Under the pieces are notes generated by a model. That model was not told the DNA's origin. It worked only from the letters and a program-made list of their open reading frames with translations, and made no database searches. Of a stretch of DNA of 64,000 nucleotides, positions 1-7,081 are shown piece by piece. This DNA is from Actinoplanes sp. NBRC 103695 (GTDB taxonomy: Bacteria; Actinomycetota; Actinomycetes; Mycobacteriales; Micromonosporaceae). Where the stretch lies: assembly GCF_030269485.1 (NCBI RefSeq), contig NZ_BSTL01000009.1, forward strand, positions 62,001 through 126,000, read 5' to 3'. A program made the translations under genes and the position numbers. Each line of letters opens with the position of its first letter. The first letter of the stretch is position 1.

Positions 1-89
1 CGCTCGGCCGCGATGAGCCCCTGCTGCTCGTAGTAGCGCAAGGACCGGGCACTCACCCCGGTCCTCGCGCTGAGCTCACTGATCCGCAC
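1..89 (-). CDS. MerR-family transcriptional regulator, N-terminal fragment
   Basis: Only the first 29 codons are in the window; the rest lies beyond base 1. The GTG start at 89 reads VRISELSARTGVSARSLRYY, the winged-helix recognition segment of MerR regulators (helix-turn-helix followed by the LRYYE motif). The family binds dyads in long-spacer promoters and activates by untwisting them. The gene diverges from the esterase at 178, and a TTGACA/TGTCAA dyad lies in the shared spacer, so the regulator probably controls itself or the esterase. The ligand cannot be inferred because the effector domain is missing. Confidence 0.8.
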   Translation of the reverse strand, partial: MRISELSARTGVSARSLRYYEQQGLIAAE

Positions 90-127
90 CGGCGCCTCCT
101 CGGGGCTCACTGATCCGCACCGGCGCC
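74..127. repeat. 23-bp direct repeat spanning the MerR start codon
   Basis: Bases 74-96 and 105-127 are identical over 23 bp, with a 31-bp period. Both copies carry the GTG and first codons of the MerR gene. The upstream copy (GTG at 120) reaches an in-frame TGA after 14 codons, so the copy at 89 is the real start. This looks like a recent tandem duplication in the leader. Confidence 0.75.
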
Positions 128-146
128 GCCTCTCGCGGACTTGACC

Positions 147-161
147 TTGACACGATGTCAA
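147..161. promoter_or_regulatory. MerR-type operator dyad
   Basis: TTGACA-CGA-TGTCAA is a perfect 6-bp inverted repeat with a 3-bp centre. It overlaps a TTGACC/TTGACA -35-like sequence (141-152), and lies between the divergent MerR gene and the esterase. Dyads of this form within the promoter spacer are typical MerR binding sites. Confidence 0.55.
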
Positions 162-177
162 AGTTTAGCGTCGAGAC

Positions 178-987
178 ATGCGCGAAAGCATCGAGGTTTC
201 CGGCCGTACCAGGACTTTCACCGTGGCCGGAACGCCCAGCAAGGATCTCGTCCTGGTCTTCCACGGCTCCAAGCAGACCGGGGACAAGCACCGCGACTTC
301 ACCGGCCGCGCCTTCGACAACCTGGGGGTGGTCGCGTACCTGGACGGCTACCGCAAGCAGTGGAACGACGCCCGCCGGCAGAGCTCGTTCGCCGCCCGCA
401 CCGAGAACGTCGACGACGTCGGATTCGCCCGCGCCGTGATCGACAGGCTGACCGCCAGTCACGGCGTCGATCCGGGCCGGGTCTTCGCGGCCGGTTACTC
501 CAACGGCGGCCAGATGGTGATGCGGCTGATGCACGAGGCGCCAGAGCTGCTCGCCGGCGCGGCGATCATCGGATCGACGATGCCCGCCCCGGACGACTTC
601 CTGATGCCGCATCCCGCGCCCGCCCCGAAGCCGATGCCGGTGCTGCTGATCCACGGCACGAAGGACCCGCTCATCCCGTACCGGGGCGGCCCCATGCGGT
701 GGTGGGTCCGGACCCTGTTCAAGGTCGGCGGCGAGTCCCTGTCCGCGCCGGCGACCGCCGCATACTTCGCGAGGCGCAACGGGATCACGACCGATCCGGT
801 CACGACGACGGTGGCCCCGGCGGTGGAACGTACCGCCCATGACCAGGACGGGCGGCCGCCGGTGGTCCTCTACACGGTCCACGGCGGCGGCCACACCATC
901 CCCGGCCCGCGGCGGAACCCGGCAATGCTCGGGCGCACCAACCAGGACATCTCGGCGGCCGATCTGATCGCTGACCTGCTCCGCTAG
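178..987 (+). CDS. Alpha/beta-hydrolase, PHB-depolymerase / LpqC-like esterase
   Basis: A 269-residue alpha/beta hydrolase. The nucleophile elbow is GYSNGG, the oxyanion strand LVLVFHGSKQTG is near residue 25, the acid is probably Asp in HGTKDPLIPY, and the catalytic His is in HGGGHTIPG. This combination is typical of the polyhydroxybutyrate-depolymerase / feruloyl-esterase (LpqC) group. No signal peptide is visible, so it is probably cytoplasmic, unlike true extracellular depolymerases. It faces a MerR regulator across a promoter dyad and is followed 10 bases later by an SDR gene, so the two may be cotranscribed. The natural ester is unknown. Confidence 0.78.
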   Translation: MRESIEVSGRTRTFTVAGTPSKDLVLVFHGSKQTGDKHRDFTGRAFDNLGVVAYLDGYRKQWNDARRQSSFAARTENVDDVGFARAVIDRLTASHGVDPGRVFAAGYSNGGQMVMRLMHEAPELLAGAAIIGSTMPAPDDFLMPHPAPAPKPMPVLLIHGTKDPLIPYRGGPMRWWVRTLFKVGGESLSAPATAAYFARRNGITTDPVTTTVAPAVERTAHDQDGRPPVVLYTVHGGGHTIPGPRRNPAMLGRTNQDISAADLIADLLR

Positions 988-997
988 GGTTCGGGGC

Positions 998-1723
998 ATG
1001 TCCAGACTCGCAGTTGTCAGTGGCGGTGGGACCGGGATCGGGCGGGCGATCGGCGGGATGCTGGCCGGTGAGGGCTACGACGTGATCATCGTCGGCCGTC
1101 GGCCCGAGGTGCTCGCCGACGCCGTGAAGTGGATCGGGCCGCAGGCCTCGTCGGTGACCGCCGACCTCGTCGACCCGGAGCAGGTCGGCGCTGTGGTCGA
1201 GGCGGTCGCCGGGCGTCCACTGGACGTGCTGGTCAACAACGCCGGCGCCTTCATCAGCGGGGACGACTCGACGCCGACCGGCCTGGTCGAGCACTGGCGA
1301 GCCACCCTCGACTCCAACGTCACCACCGCGGTGCTGCTCACCGAGTCGCTGCGCCCGCTGCTGCGCCGGCCGGGCGGCACGGTGATCCTGACCAGCTCGA
1401 TCGCGGCCCAGCGCGGTGGCGGCGGGCCGTACTCCGCGGCCAAGGCTGCCCTGCACGGTTACATGCTCGATCTGGCCGTGCAGCTCGGCCCGGAAGGCAT
1501 CACCGCGAACGTGATCTCGCCGGGGTACATCACCGACAGCGAGTTCTTCCTGGGCCGGATGACCGAGGAGGGCCACCGCAAGCGGGTCGACGCCACGCTG
1601 GTCGGCCGGCCCGGCATCCCGGCCGACATCGCCGAGTCCGTCCGCTGGCTGGTCGGTCCGGGTGGTGGCTTCGTCACCGGGCAGGTCATCAACGTCAACG
1701 GGGGCTCGGTCCTGGGGCGGTGA
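998..1723 (+). CDS. Short-chain dehydrogenase/reductase (SDR)
   Basis: A 241-residue classical SDR. It has the N-terminal nucleotide-binding motif GGGTGIG (about residues 9-15), the NNAG motif, a catalytic Ser in the ILTSSIA strand and the YSAAK catalytic Tyr-Lys pair. The C-terminal ITGQ-like segment is FVTGQVINVNGG. The family oxidises or reduces alcohols and ketones with NAD(P)H, and the short Gly-rich loop does not decide cofactor preference. It starts 10 bases after the esterase and probably shares its transcript. The 3' end overlaps the convergent DUF3052-like gene by 29 bases. Confidence 0.85.
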   Translation: MSRLAVVSGGGTGIGRAIGGMLAGEGYDVIIVGRRPEVLADAVKWIGPQASSVTADLVDPEQVGAVVEAVAGRPLDVLVNNAGAFISGDDSTPTGLVEHWRATLDSNVTTAVLLTESLRPLLRRPGGTVILTSSIAAQRGGGGPYSAAKAALHGYMLDLAVQLGPEGITANVISPGYITDSEFFLGRMTEEGHRKRVDATLVGRPGIPADIAESVRWLVGPGGGFVTGQVINVNGGSVLGR

Positions 1724-2102
1724 ACGGGGCCTCGCCCGGCTCGTCCGCCCGGAACCGCAGCGCCGACCAGTGGTCGTCGATCGCCACCTGTGAGTTGGGC
1801 CGCAGGCCGAACTCGGCGATGATCGGCCACAGGGTGTCGCGGTTGATGTCCGCCCTGCCGCCCTTGGGGTAGGCGACCCAGAGCACGGCCGGCTTGGTCA
1901 GGTCGGCCTGATGCGTCTCCATCAGCCGGTGGGCCGTCGCGGCGTCATCGGCGAACATGATCGCCGTGCTGGCGGTGGCCAGCTGGTCGCTCTCGCGTAC
2001 CCCCTCGGGCATGGGTGTGAGAAGGGTGACGTGGCCCGGGTCGGACAACCAGACGGTCGTGTGCGGTTTGATCTGAAGCTTCTCGGCGAGCGTCTTGGAC
2101 AT
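1695..2102 (-). CDS. DUF3052-like protein
   Basis: A 135-residue soluble protein with no transmembrane segment. It begins MSKTLAEKLQIKPHTTVWL, the KLxIKPG-type opening of DUF3052 proteins, and ends in the actinobacterial stretch WVAYPKGGRADINRDTLWP. The function of the family is unknown. The ATG at 2102 is chosen because the conserved KLQIKP block follows it directly; longer in-frame extensions have no family features. It is convergent with the SDR, overlapping its 3' end, and divergent from recQ. Confidence 0.65.
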   Translation of the reverse strand: MSKTLAEKLQIKPHTTVWLSDPGHVTLLTPMPEGVRESDQLATASTAIMFADDAATAHRLMETHQADLTKPAVLWVAYPKGGRADINRDTLWPIIAEFGLRPNSQVAIDDHWSALRFRADEPGEAPFTAPGPSPR

Positions 2103-2217
2103 GGCACCACCCTTGCACCGCGAGAAGCCGGACGGCGCCGATTCGGGTGGTCCTGTGGATGACGTCGGCCCTGTGGATAACGGCAGTTCTGTCGGAGGCG
2201 GCTGGTAGACATGCGGC

Positions 2218-4371
2218 GTGGCAGAAATGACGACAGTCAGCGACGCGGAGCGGGCAGTGGTGCGCGAGTGCGCCGAGGAGGTGCTGCGCAAGCTCGCCGG
2301 TGAGCACGCGGTCCTGCGTGCCGACCAGTGGCGAGCCATCGAGGCGCTGGTGATCGACCGCCGGCGGGTGCTCTGCGTGCAGCGCACCGGGTGGGGCAAG
2401 TCGGCGGTCTACTTCGTGGCCACCGCCCTGCTGCGCGACGGCGTCGCGGCCGAGGCGGGCGAGCCGCCGGCCGGGCCCACGGTGATCGTGTCGCCGCTGC
2501 TCGCGCTGATGCGCAACCAGGTGGAGGCGGCCGCGCGGGCCGGCATCCGGGCGCGCACGATCAACTCGGCCAACCTGGACGAGTGGGGCGAGATCACCGC
2601 TGAGATCCGGGCCGGCGAGGTCGATGTGCTGCTGATCAGTCCCGAGCGGCTGAACAATCCGGACTTCCGCGACAACGTGCTGCCCGGCCTGGCGTCGACC
2701 ACCGGCCTGCTCGTGGTGGACGAGGCGCACTGCGTCTCCGACTGGGGCCACGACTTCCGGCCGGACTACCGGCGGTTGCGCACGTTCCTGGCCGGGCTGC
2801 CCGAGCGGACCCCGGTGCTCGCGACCACGGCGACGGCGAATGAGCGGGTGACCGCCGACGTGGCCGATCAGCTGGGCGACGCGCTGGTGCTGCGCGGCAC
2901 GCTCGACCGCGACTCGCTGCGGCTGGCCGTGCTGCCGCTGCCCGACCCGGCGCACCGGCTGGCCTGGCTGGCCGACCATCTGGAGGAGCTGCCCGGGTCA
3001 GGCATCGTCTACACCCTGACCGTGGCCGCGGCGACCGAGACGGCCGACTTCCTGCGGTCGCGGGGGTTCCCGGTGGCGTCCTACACCGGCCAGTCCGAGG
3101 ATGCCGACCGGCGCGCGGCCGAACAGGACCTGCTGGACAACAAGATCAAGGCGCTGGTGGCCACGTCGGCGCTGGGCATGGGCTTCGACAAGCCCGATCT
3201 CGGTTTCGTCGTGCACCTGGGCGCGCCGCCGTCGCCGATCGCCTACTACCAGCAGGTCGGCCGGGCCGGGCGCGCGGTGGAGCACGCCGAGGTGGTGCTG
3301 CTGCCCGGCCCGGAGGACAGGGCGATCTGGCGCTACTTCGCATCGCTGGCGTTCCCGCCGGAGGACCAGGTGCGGCTCGTGCTGGCCAACCTGTCGGCGG
3401 ACCGTCCGATGTCGACGCCCGCGCTGGAACCGCTGGTCGACCTGCGACGGGCCCGGCTCGAGATGATGCTCAAGGTGCTCGACGTGGACGGCGCGGTCCG
3501 CCGGACCCGCGGCGGCTGGACCGCGACCGGTGAGCCGTGGACCTACGACGCCCCCCGCCTGCGCCGCGTTGCCGAGACACGCACGGCAGAGCAGGAGACC
3601 ATGCTGGAGTACGCACGCACGAGCACGTGCCGCATGGAGTTCCTCCGCCGCTGCCTGGACGACCCCGAGGCGCAGCCGTGCGGCCGGTGCGACACCTGTG
3701 CCGAGCCGCTCTTCGACACCGACGTGTCACCCGACGCGCTGGCCGCCGCGCATGCCTTCCTGGGCAAGCCGGGCGTGCCGATCGCGCCGAAGAAGATGTG
3801 GCCCACCGGCATGGACGCGGTCGGCGTCCCGGTGAAGGGCAAGATCCCGCCGGCCGACCAGATCCGGGCGGGCCGTGCCGTGGGCCGGCTCTCCGACCTG
3901 GGCTGGGGTGCCCGGCTGCGCCAATTGGTCGAGGGCGCCGATGCCGCGTTGCCGGAGGACGTCGCCGGTGCCGTGGTTCAGACGCTCAAGTCCTGGGCGC
4001 AGGGCGAGGACCGCTGGGAGGAGCGCCCGGTCGCGGTCGTGGCCGTGGGCTCCAGCCGGCGACCGGCCCTGGTGCGCGGCGTCGCCGAGCACATCGCGTC
4101 GGTGGGCCGGCTGCCGTTCCTGGGTGAGCTGTCGTCGTCCCACCAGGGGAACGATGAGCCCCGGGGCAACAGCGCTCAACGCGTCCGCGAGCTGCACGAC
4201 GCCTTCACGGTCCCGCCGGAGCTGGCGGCCGCGGTGTCCGGTTTGGGCGGCCCGGTGCTGCTGGTCGACGACCTGGTCGACTCCGGCTGGACGATGGTGC
4301 TGGCCGGTCGCGCGCTGCGCCGGGCGGGCGCCCCGGCCGTCCTCCCGCTCGCCCTCGCCGTGGCGGGGTGA
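2218..4371 (+). CDS. recQ: RecQ-family DNA helicase with C-terminal phosphoribosyltransferase-like domain
   Basis: 717 residues from a GTG start. Residues 1-340 are an SF2 helicase core: Walker A RTGWGKS, the Walker B box DEAHCVSDWGHDF with the RecQ-type aromatic-rich loop, TATAN motif III, LGMGFDKPD and the QQVGRAGR motif VI. A Cys cluster (CRMEFLRRCLDD then CGRCDTC) near 475-500 is the RecQ zinc finger. No HRDC domain is seen. Instead the last ~150 residues end in VLLVDDLVDSGWT, the PRPP-binding signature of phosphoribosyltransferases. RecQ unwinds forked DNA 3'-5' during recombination repair. The fused PRTase domain recurs in actinobacteria, but its role is unclear. It stands alone between divergent and convergent neighbours. 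Confidence 0.88.
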   Translation: MAEMTTVSDAERAVVRECAEEVLRKLAGEHAVLRADQWRAIEALVIDRRRVLCVQRTGWGKSAVYFVATALLRDGVAAEAGEPPAGPTVIVSPLLALMRNQVEAAARAGIRARTINSANLDEWGEITAEIRAGEVDVLLISPERLNNPDFRDNVLPGLASTTGLLVVDEAHCVSDWGHDFRPDYRRLRTFLAGLPERTPVLATTATANERVTADVADQLGDALVLRGTLDRDSLRLAVLPLPDPAHRLAWLADHLEELPGSGIVYTLTVAAATETADFLRSRGFPVASYTGQSEDADRRAAEQDLLDNKIKALVATSALGMGFDKPDLGFVVHLGAPPSPIAYYQQVGRAGRAVEHAEVVLLPGPEDRAIWRYFASLAFPPEDQVRLVLANLSADRPMSTPALEPLVDLRRARLEMMLKVLDVDGAVRRTRGGWTATGEPWTYDAPRLRRVAETRTAEQETMLEYARTSTCRMEFLRRCLDDPEAQPCGRCDTCAEPLFDTDVSPDALAAAHAFLGKPGVPIAPKKMWPTGMDAVGVPVKGKIPPADQIRAGRAVGRLSDLGWGARLRQLVEGADAALPEDVAGAVVQTLKSWAQGEDRWEERPVAVVAVGSSRRPALVRGVAEHIASVGRLPFLGELSSSHQGNDEPRGNSAQRVRELHDAFTVPPELAAAVSGLGGPVLLVDDLVDSGWTMVLAGRALRRAGAPAVLPLALAVAG

Positions 4372-4383
4372 CGATCGTTGGGC

Positions 4384-5400
4384 TCAGTCGGATGGGGCGG
4401 GTCGGCCGAAACCGTGGATCGGCAGGAGGTCGACGGGCGCGATGCGGACGTCCTCGCCGTACTCCGGGGCGTGGATCATCATGCCGCGTCCGATGTAGAT
4501 GCCGACGTGACTGATCCGGCCGTGGAAGAAGACCAGGTCGCCGGGCTTGATGTCGGAGCGGTCCAGGTGCGCCGTCACGGTGTACTGCCGGGCGGCGTTG
4601 TGCGGCAGCGACACCCCGGCCCGGTCCCAGGCCGCGAGGGTCAGCCCCGAGCAGTCGTAGGAGCGGGGTCCGGCGGCGCCCCAGCTGTAGGGCTTGCCCA
4701 GCTGGGCGAAGGCGAAGGCGACGACCTTCCCGGCGGGGCCGGGGACGGAGGGCGGGGCGGGGAAGTCGAAGACCTGGGCGTATCGGGAGCCGGCGCCGTA
4801 GGCGACCTCGCGCATCTGCTTGAGCGCGGCGATCTCGCCCTCGACCATGGCCTTGCGTGCGGACAGCTGGGTCTGGGTGCGCCGCTGCTGGCCGGCCAGT
4901 TGCCGCAGGGTGGTGCGGGTGTGTGCGACGCGTTCGCGGGCCAGGTCGAGGTCGCGGACGGCCTGTTGCTGCTGGGCCGCGAGCTCGTGCAGGCCGATGA
5001 TCTTCGAGACGAACTCGTGCGGGTCGTCGGCGCTGAGGAGTGCGGCGGTCGGTCCGCGAACGGTGCGCTGGTAGGTTCGCGCGGCCAGTCCGCCCATCAG
5101 CGCCTGCCGCTGTCGCAGGTCCCGGGTCATCGGCCCGATCCGAGCGCCGAGCGTGCGCTGCCGGGTCAGGTTGGCGCGCAGGTCCTCGCGCGAGTCGTTG
5201 TACTGCTCCACGATCACCTCGAGGCGGCGCGCGGCGGCGGTGATCCGCTTGTCGATCTCGGCGATCGTCGGCCGATCCGCTCTCGGCGTGGCTACCGCGG
5301 GCGTGGCTACCGCGGGCGTGGCCACTGCGGGCGCTGCCATGGCAGGCGCTGCGGGCAGGGTGAGCAGCAGCGCGACAATGATGCGACGGGGAGACGGCAC
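4384..5400 (-). CDS. Secreted NlpC/P60 peptidoglycan endopeptidase with coiled-coil domain
   Basis: 338 residues from the GTG at 5400. Residues 1-23 are a signal peptide (VPSPRRIIVALLLTLPAAPAMA). A three-fold AVATP repeat follows, then about 190 residues of long charged helices resembling the autoinhibitory coiled coil of RipA-type hydrolases. The C-terminal NlpC/P60 domain has catalytic Cys in YDCSGLT, His in SHVGIYIG and a third polar residue in MIHAPEYG. The family cleaves the D-Glu to diaminopimelate bond in stem peptides during division. An upstream extension to 5478 would run over the divergent csoR start, so the 5400 start before the signal peptide is preferred. It ends 12 bases from recQ. 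Confidence 0.88.
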   Translation of the reverse strand: MPSPRRIIVALLLTLPAAPAMAAPAVATPAVATPAVATPRADRPTIAEIDKRITAAARRLEVIVEQYNDSREDLRANLTRQRTLGARIGPMTRDLRQRQALMGGLAARTYQRTVRGPTAALLSADDPHEFVSKIIGLHELAAQQQQAVRDLDLARERVAHTRTTLRQLAGQQRRTQTQLSARKAMVEGEIAALKQMREVAYGAGSRYAQVFDFPAPPSVPGPAGKVVAFAFAQLGKPYSWGAAGPRSYDCSGLTLAAWDRAGVSLPHNAARQYTVTAHLDRSDIKPGDLVFFHGRISHVGIYIGRGMMIHAPEYGEDVRIAPVDLLPIHGFGRPAPSD

Positions 5401-5450
5401 GACGGCTTCAACGAGGCAAAACGCCCAAAAGGGACGCCGCGTGGAGGTGG

Positions 5451-5467
5451 ATACGGGTGGGGGGTAT
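5451..5467. promoter_or_regulatory. Candidate CsoR operator
   Basis: ATAC and GTAT flank a G-run (total 17 bp) ten bases before the csoR ATG. CsoR operators are G/C-run dyads bounded by ATAC/GTAT-type ends, so this is a plausible autoregulatory site. The G-run at 5459-5464 may also serve as ribosome binding site, so repressor binding would block both steps. The dyad is imperfect and unproven. Confidence 0.45.
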
Positions 5468-5476
5468 GCTGACCGC

Positions 5477-5773
5477 ATGAGCGACGACCACGTGGGGCCG
5501 CATGGCTACTCCGGTGACAAGCAGGCGCTGCTCGGGCGGCTGCGCCGCATCGAGGGCCAGATCCGCGGACTGCAGCGGATGGTCGACGAGGACACCTACT
5601 GCATCGATGTGCTGACGCAGATCTCCGCCGCCAAGAGCGCGTTGCAGGCGGTGGCGGTGGGGCTCCTCGAGGACCACCTCGCACACTGCGTGGTCGACGC
5701 CGCCCGGGCCGGCGACCCGACCGCCAAGGTCAAAGAGGCGTCCGACGCCATCGCCCGCCTGGTCAAGAGCTGA
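5477..5773 (+). CDS. csoR: Copper-sensing repressor CsoR
   Basis: A 98-residue all-helical DUF156 repressor. The Cu(I) ligands line up with the CsoR triad: Cys in DTYCIDV on helix 2, then His and Cys four residues apart in EDHLAHCV. LLGRLRRIEGQIRGLQRM is the DNA-binding face. Apo-CsoR represses, and Cu(I) releases it. It is followed 33 bases later by copZ and then by a His-rich membrane protein, making a small copper-response operon. The ATG at 5477 follows the putative operator directly. Confidence 0.92.
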   Translation: MSDDHVGPHGYSGDKQALLGRLRRIEGQIRGLQRMVDEDTYCIDVLTQISAAKSALQAVAVGLLEDHLAHCVVDAARAGDPTAKVKEASDAIARLVKS

Positions 5774-5806
5774 ATCACCCGACACGAGCCGGAGGCATTG
5801 ATAGTC

Positions 5807-6019
5807 ATGTCTGTCACCAGGACCTACACCGTCACCGGAATGACCTGCTCGCACTGCGTCAGTGCCGTGAGCAGCGAACTCGGCTCCCTGGACGGCGTGG
5901 ACGACGTGCAGGTCGACCTGGGCGCCGGTGCGGTCACCGTGACCAGCGAGGCGCCGCTCGACGACGCCGCCGTACGGGCCGCGGTGGACGAGGCCGGCTA
6001 CGAGCTCGCCGATGCCTGA
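5807..6019 (+). CDS. copZ: CopZ-like copper chaperone (HMA domain)
   Basis: A 70-residue single heavy-metal-associated domain with the metal motif MTCSHC near residue 12 and a beta-alpha-beta-beta-alpha-beta pattern. It carries Cu(I) in the cytosol to a P-type ATPase, which is not encoded nearby. The ATG at 5807 is preferred over TTG at 5798 because GGAGG (5791-5795) is correctly spaced only for the ATG. It overlaps the next gene by 8 bases, implying translational coupling. Confidence 0.92.
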   Translation: MSVTRTYTVTGMTCSHCVSAVSSELGSLDGVDDVQVDLGAGAVTVTSEAPLDDAAVRAAVDEAGYELADA

Positions 6020-7055
6020 CGTCGCGGACGACGCCGTCGAAGAAGTAAACGCCCCGGCCGCGGGCGACATCAGTGTTCTGAACCGGCCGCCCGCGCGGGA
6101 GCAGAGCGCCGCGTTCAAGCTGGCGGTGTTCGGCGCCGTGCTGATCGTGGTGCTGTTCGCCGGGTACGGCATCGGCCGGCTCAACGAGTCGACACCGACC
6201 GCCTCCGGTGGACCCGTCGCCCAGCCGGCCGGTGACGGGCACGGCCACGGTGCACCCGCGCCCGCCCCGTCGCACGACGACGCCGGCCAGGCGCCGCATG
6301 TGCACAACGCCGACGGCTCGGTGACCCCGGGCGGGGCGACCGGCGGTGGCGGCGCCGAGGTCGGCGGGCTCAGCCTGACCAGCGCCGGGCTGACGCTGGC
6401 GCCGACGGCGGCCACGTTCACGGCCGGGCGGCAGCAGACGTTCTCGTTCGTGGTTCGTGGCGCCGGGAACGCGCCGGTCACCACATTCGCGGTCGTGCAC
6501 GACAAGCCGCTGCACCTGATCGTGATCCGGCGCGACCTGTCCGGGTTCCAGCACGTGCACCCGACGATGGCGGCTGACGGCACGTGGAGCATCCCGCTCA
6601 CGCTGGCGCAGCCGGGCAGCTACCGGGCGGTGGCCGATTTCACCGCGATCGTCGGCGGGCAGCAGGTGCCGGTCACGCTGGGCGCCGACCTGACGGTGCC
6701 CGGGGACTACCGGCCGGTCCCGCTGCCCGCGCCGGTGCAGCAGGCGACGACCGGGGAGTTCCAGGTCGCGTACGAGGGACGGCCGCAGATCGGGGTGACC
6801 CAGCCGCTCTTCATGGCTGTGACGTCGGCGGGGCGACCGGCCACCTTGGAGCCGTACCTCGGCGCCTTCGGCCACCTGGTCGTCATGCGCGAGGGCGACC
6901 TGGGTTACGTGCACGTCCACCCGGAGGCCACGCTGGTCGACGGCAAGGTCAAGTTCTGGCTGGCGGCGCCGGGGCCGGGTCGCTACCGGATGTTCTTCGA
7001 CTTCCAGGTCGCCGGCAAGGTGCACACCGCAAGCTGGACCGCTGTCGTGAGCTAG
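6012..7055 (+). CDS. Membrane-anchored His-rich protein of the copper operon
   Basis: 347 residues. A cytoplasmic N-terminus of ~35 residues precedes one transmembrane helix (KLAVFGAVLIVVLFAGYGIG). An extracytoplasmic linker rich in His follows (DGHGHGAPAPAPSHDD, PHVHNADG), then about 240 residues of beta-rich domain with two related halves. Each half contains an H-x-H element (FQHVHP and YVHVHP). I do not recognise an enzymatic fold. The overlap with copZ and the paired His motifs suggest copper binding or buffering outside the membrane, as in YcnI/CopC-like proteins. It ends at a hairpin shared with the convergent methyltransferase. Confidence 0.7.
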   Translation: MPDVADDAVEEVNAPAAGDISVLNRPPAREQSAAFKLAVFGAVLIVVLFAGYGIGRLNESTPTASGGPVAQPAGDGHGHGAPAPAPSHDDAGQAPHVHNADGSVTPGGATGGGGAEVGGLSLTSAGLTLAPTAATFTAGRQQTFSFVVRGAGNAPVTTFAVVHDKPLHLIVIRRDLSGFQHVHPTMAADGTWSIPLTLAQPGSYRAVADFTAIVGGQQVPVTLGADLTVPGDYRPVPLPAPVQQATTGEFQVAYEGRPQIGVTQPLFMAVTSAGRPATLEPYLGAFGHLVVMREGDLGYVHVHPEATLVDGKVKFWLAAPGPGRYRMFFDFQVAGKVHTASWTAVVS

Positions 7056-7081
7056 GTCGGGTTTGAAACACGACCGACCTA
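7053..7081. terminator. Bidirectional hairpin between convergent genes
   Basis: Bases 7053-7060 pair perfectly with 7074-7081 (8 bp, 13-base loop). The stem contains the TAG stop of the His-rich protein on one strand and the TAG stop of the methyltransferase on the other, so it can end both transcripts. There is no long U-tract. Confidence 0.55.
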
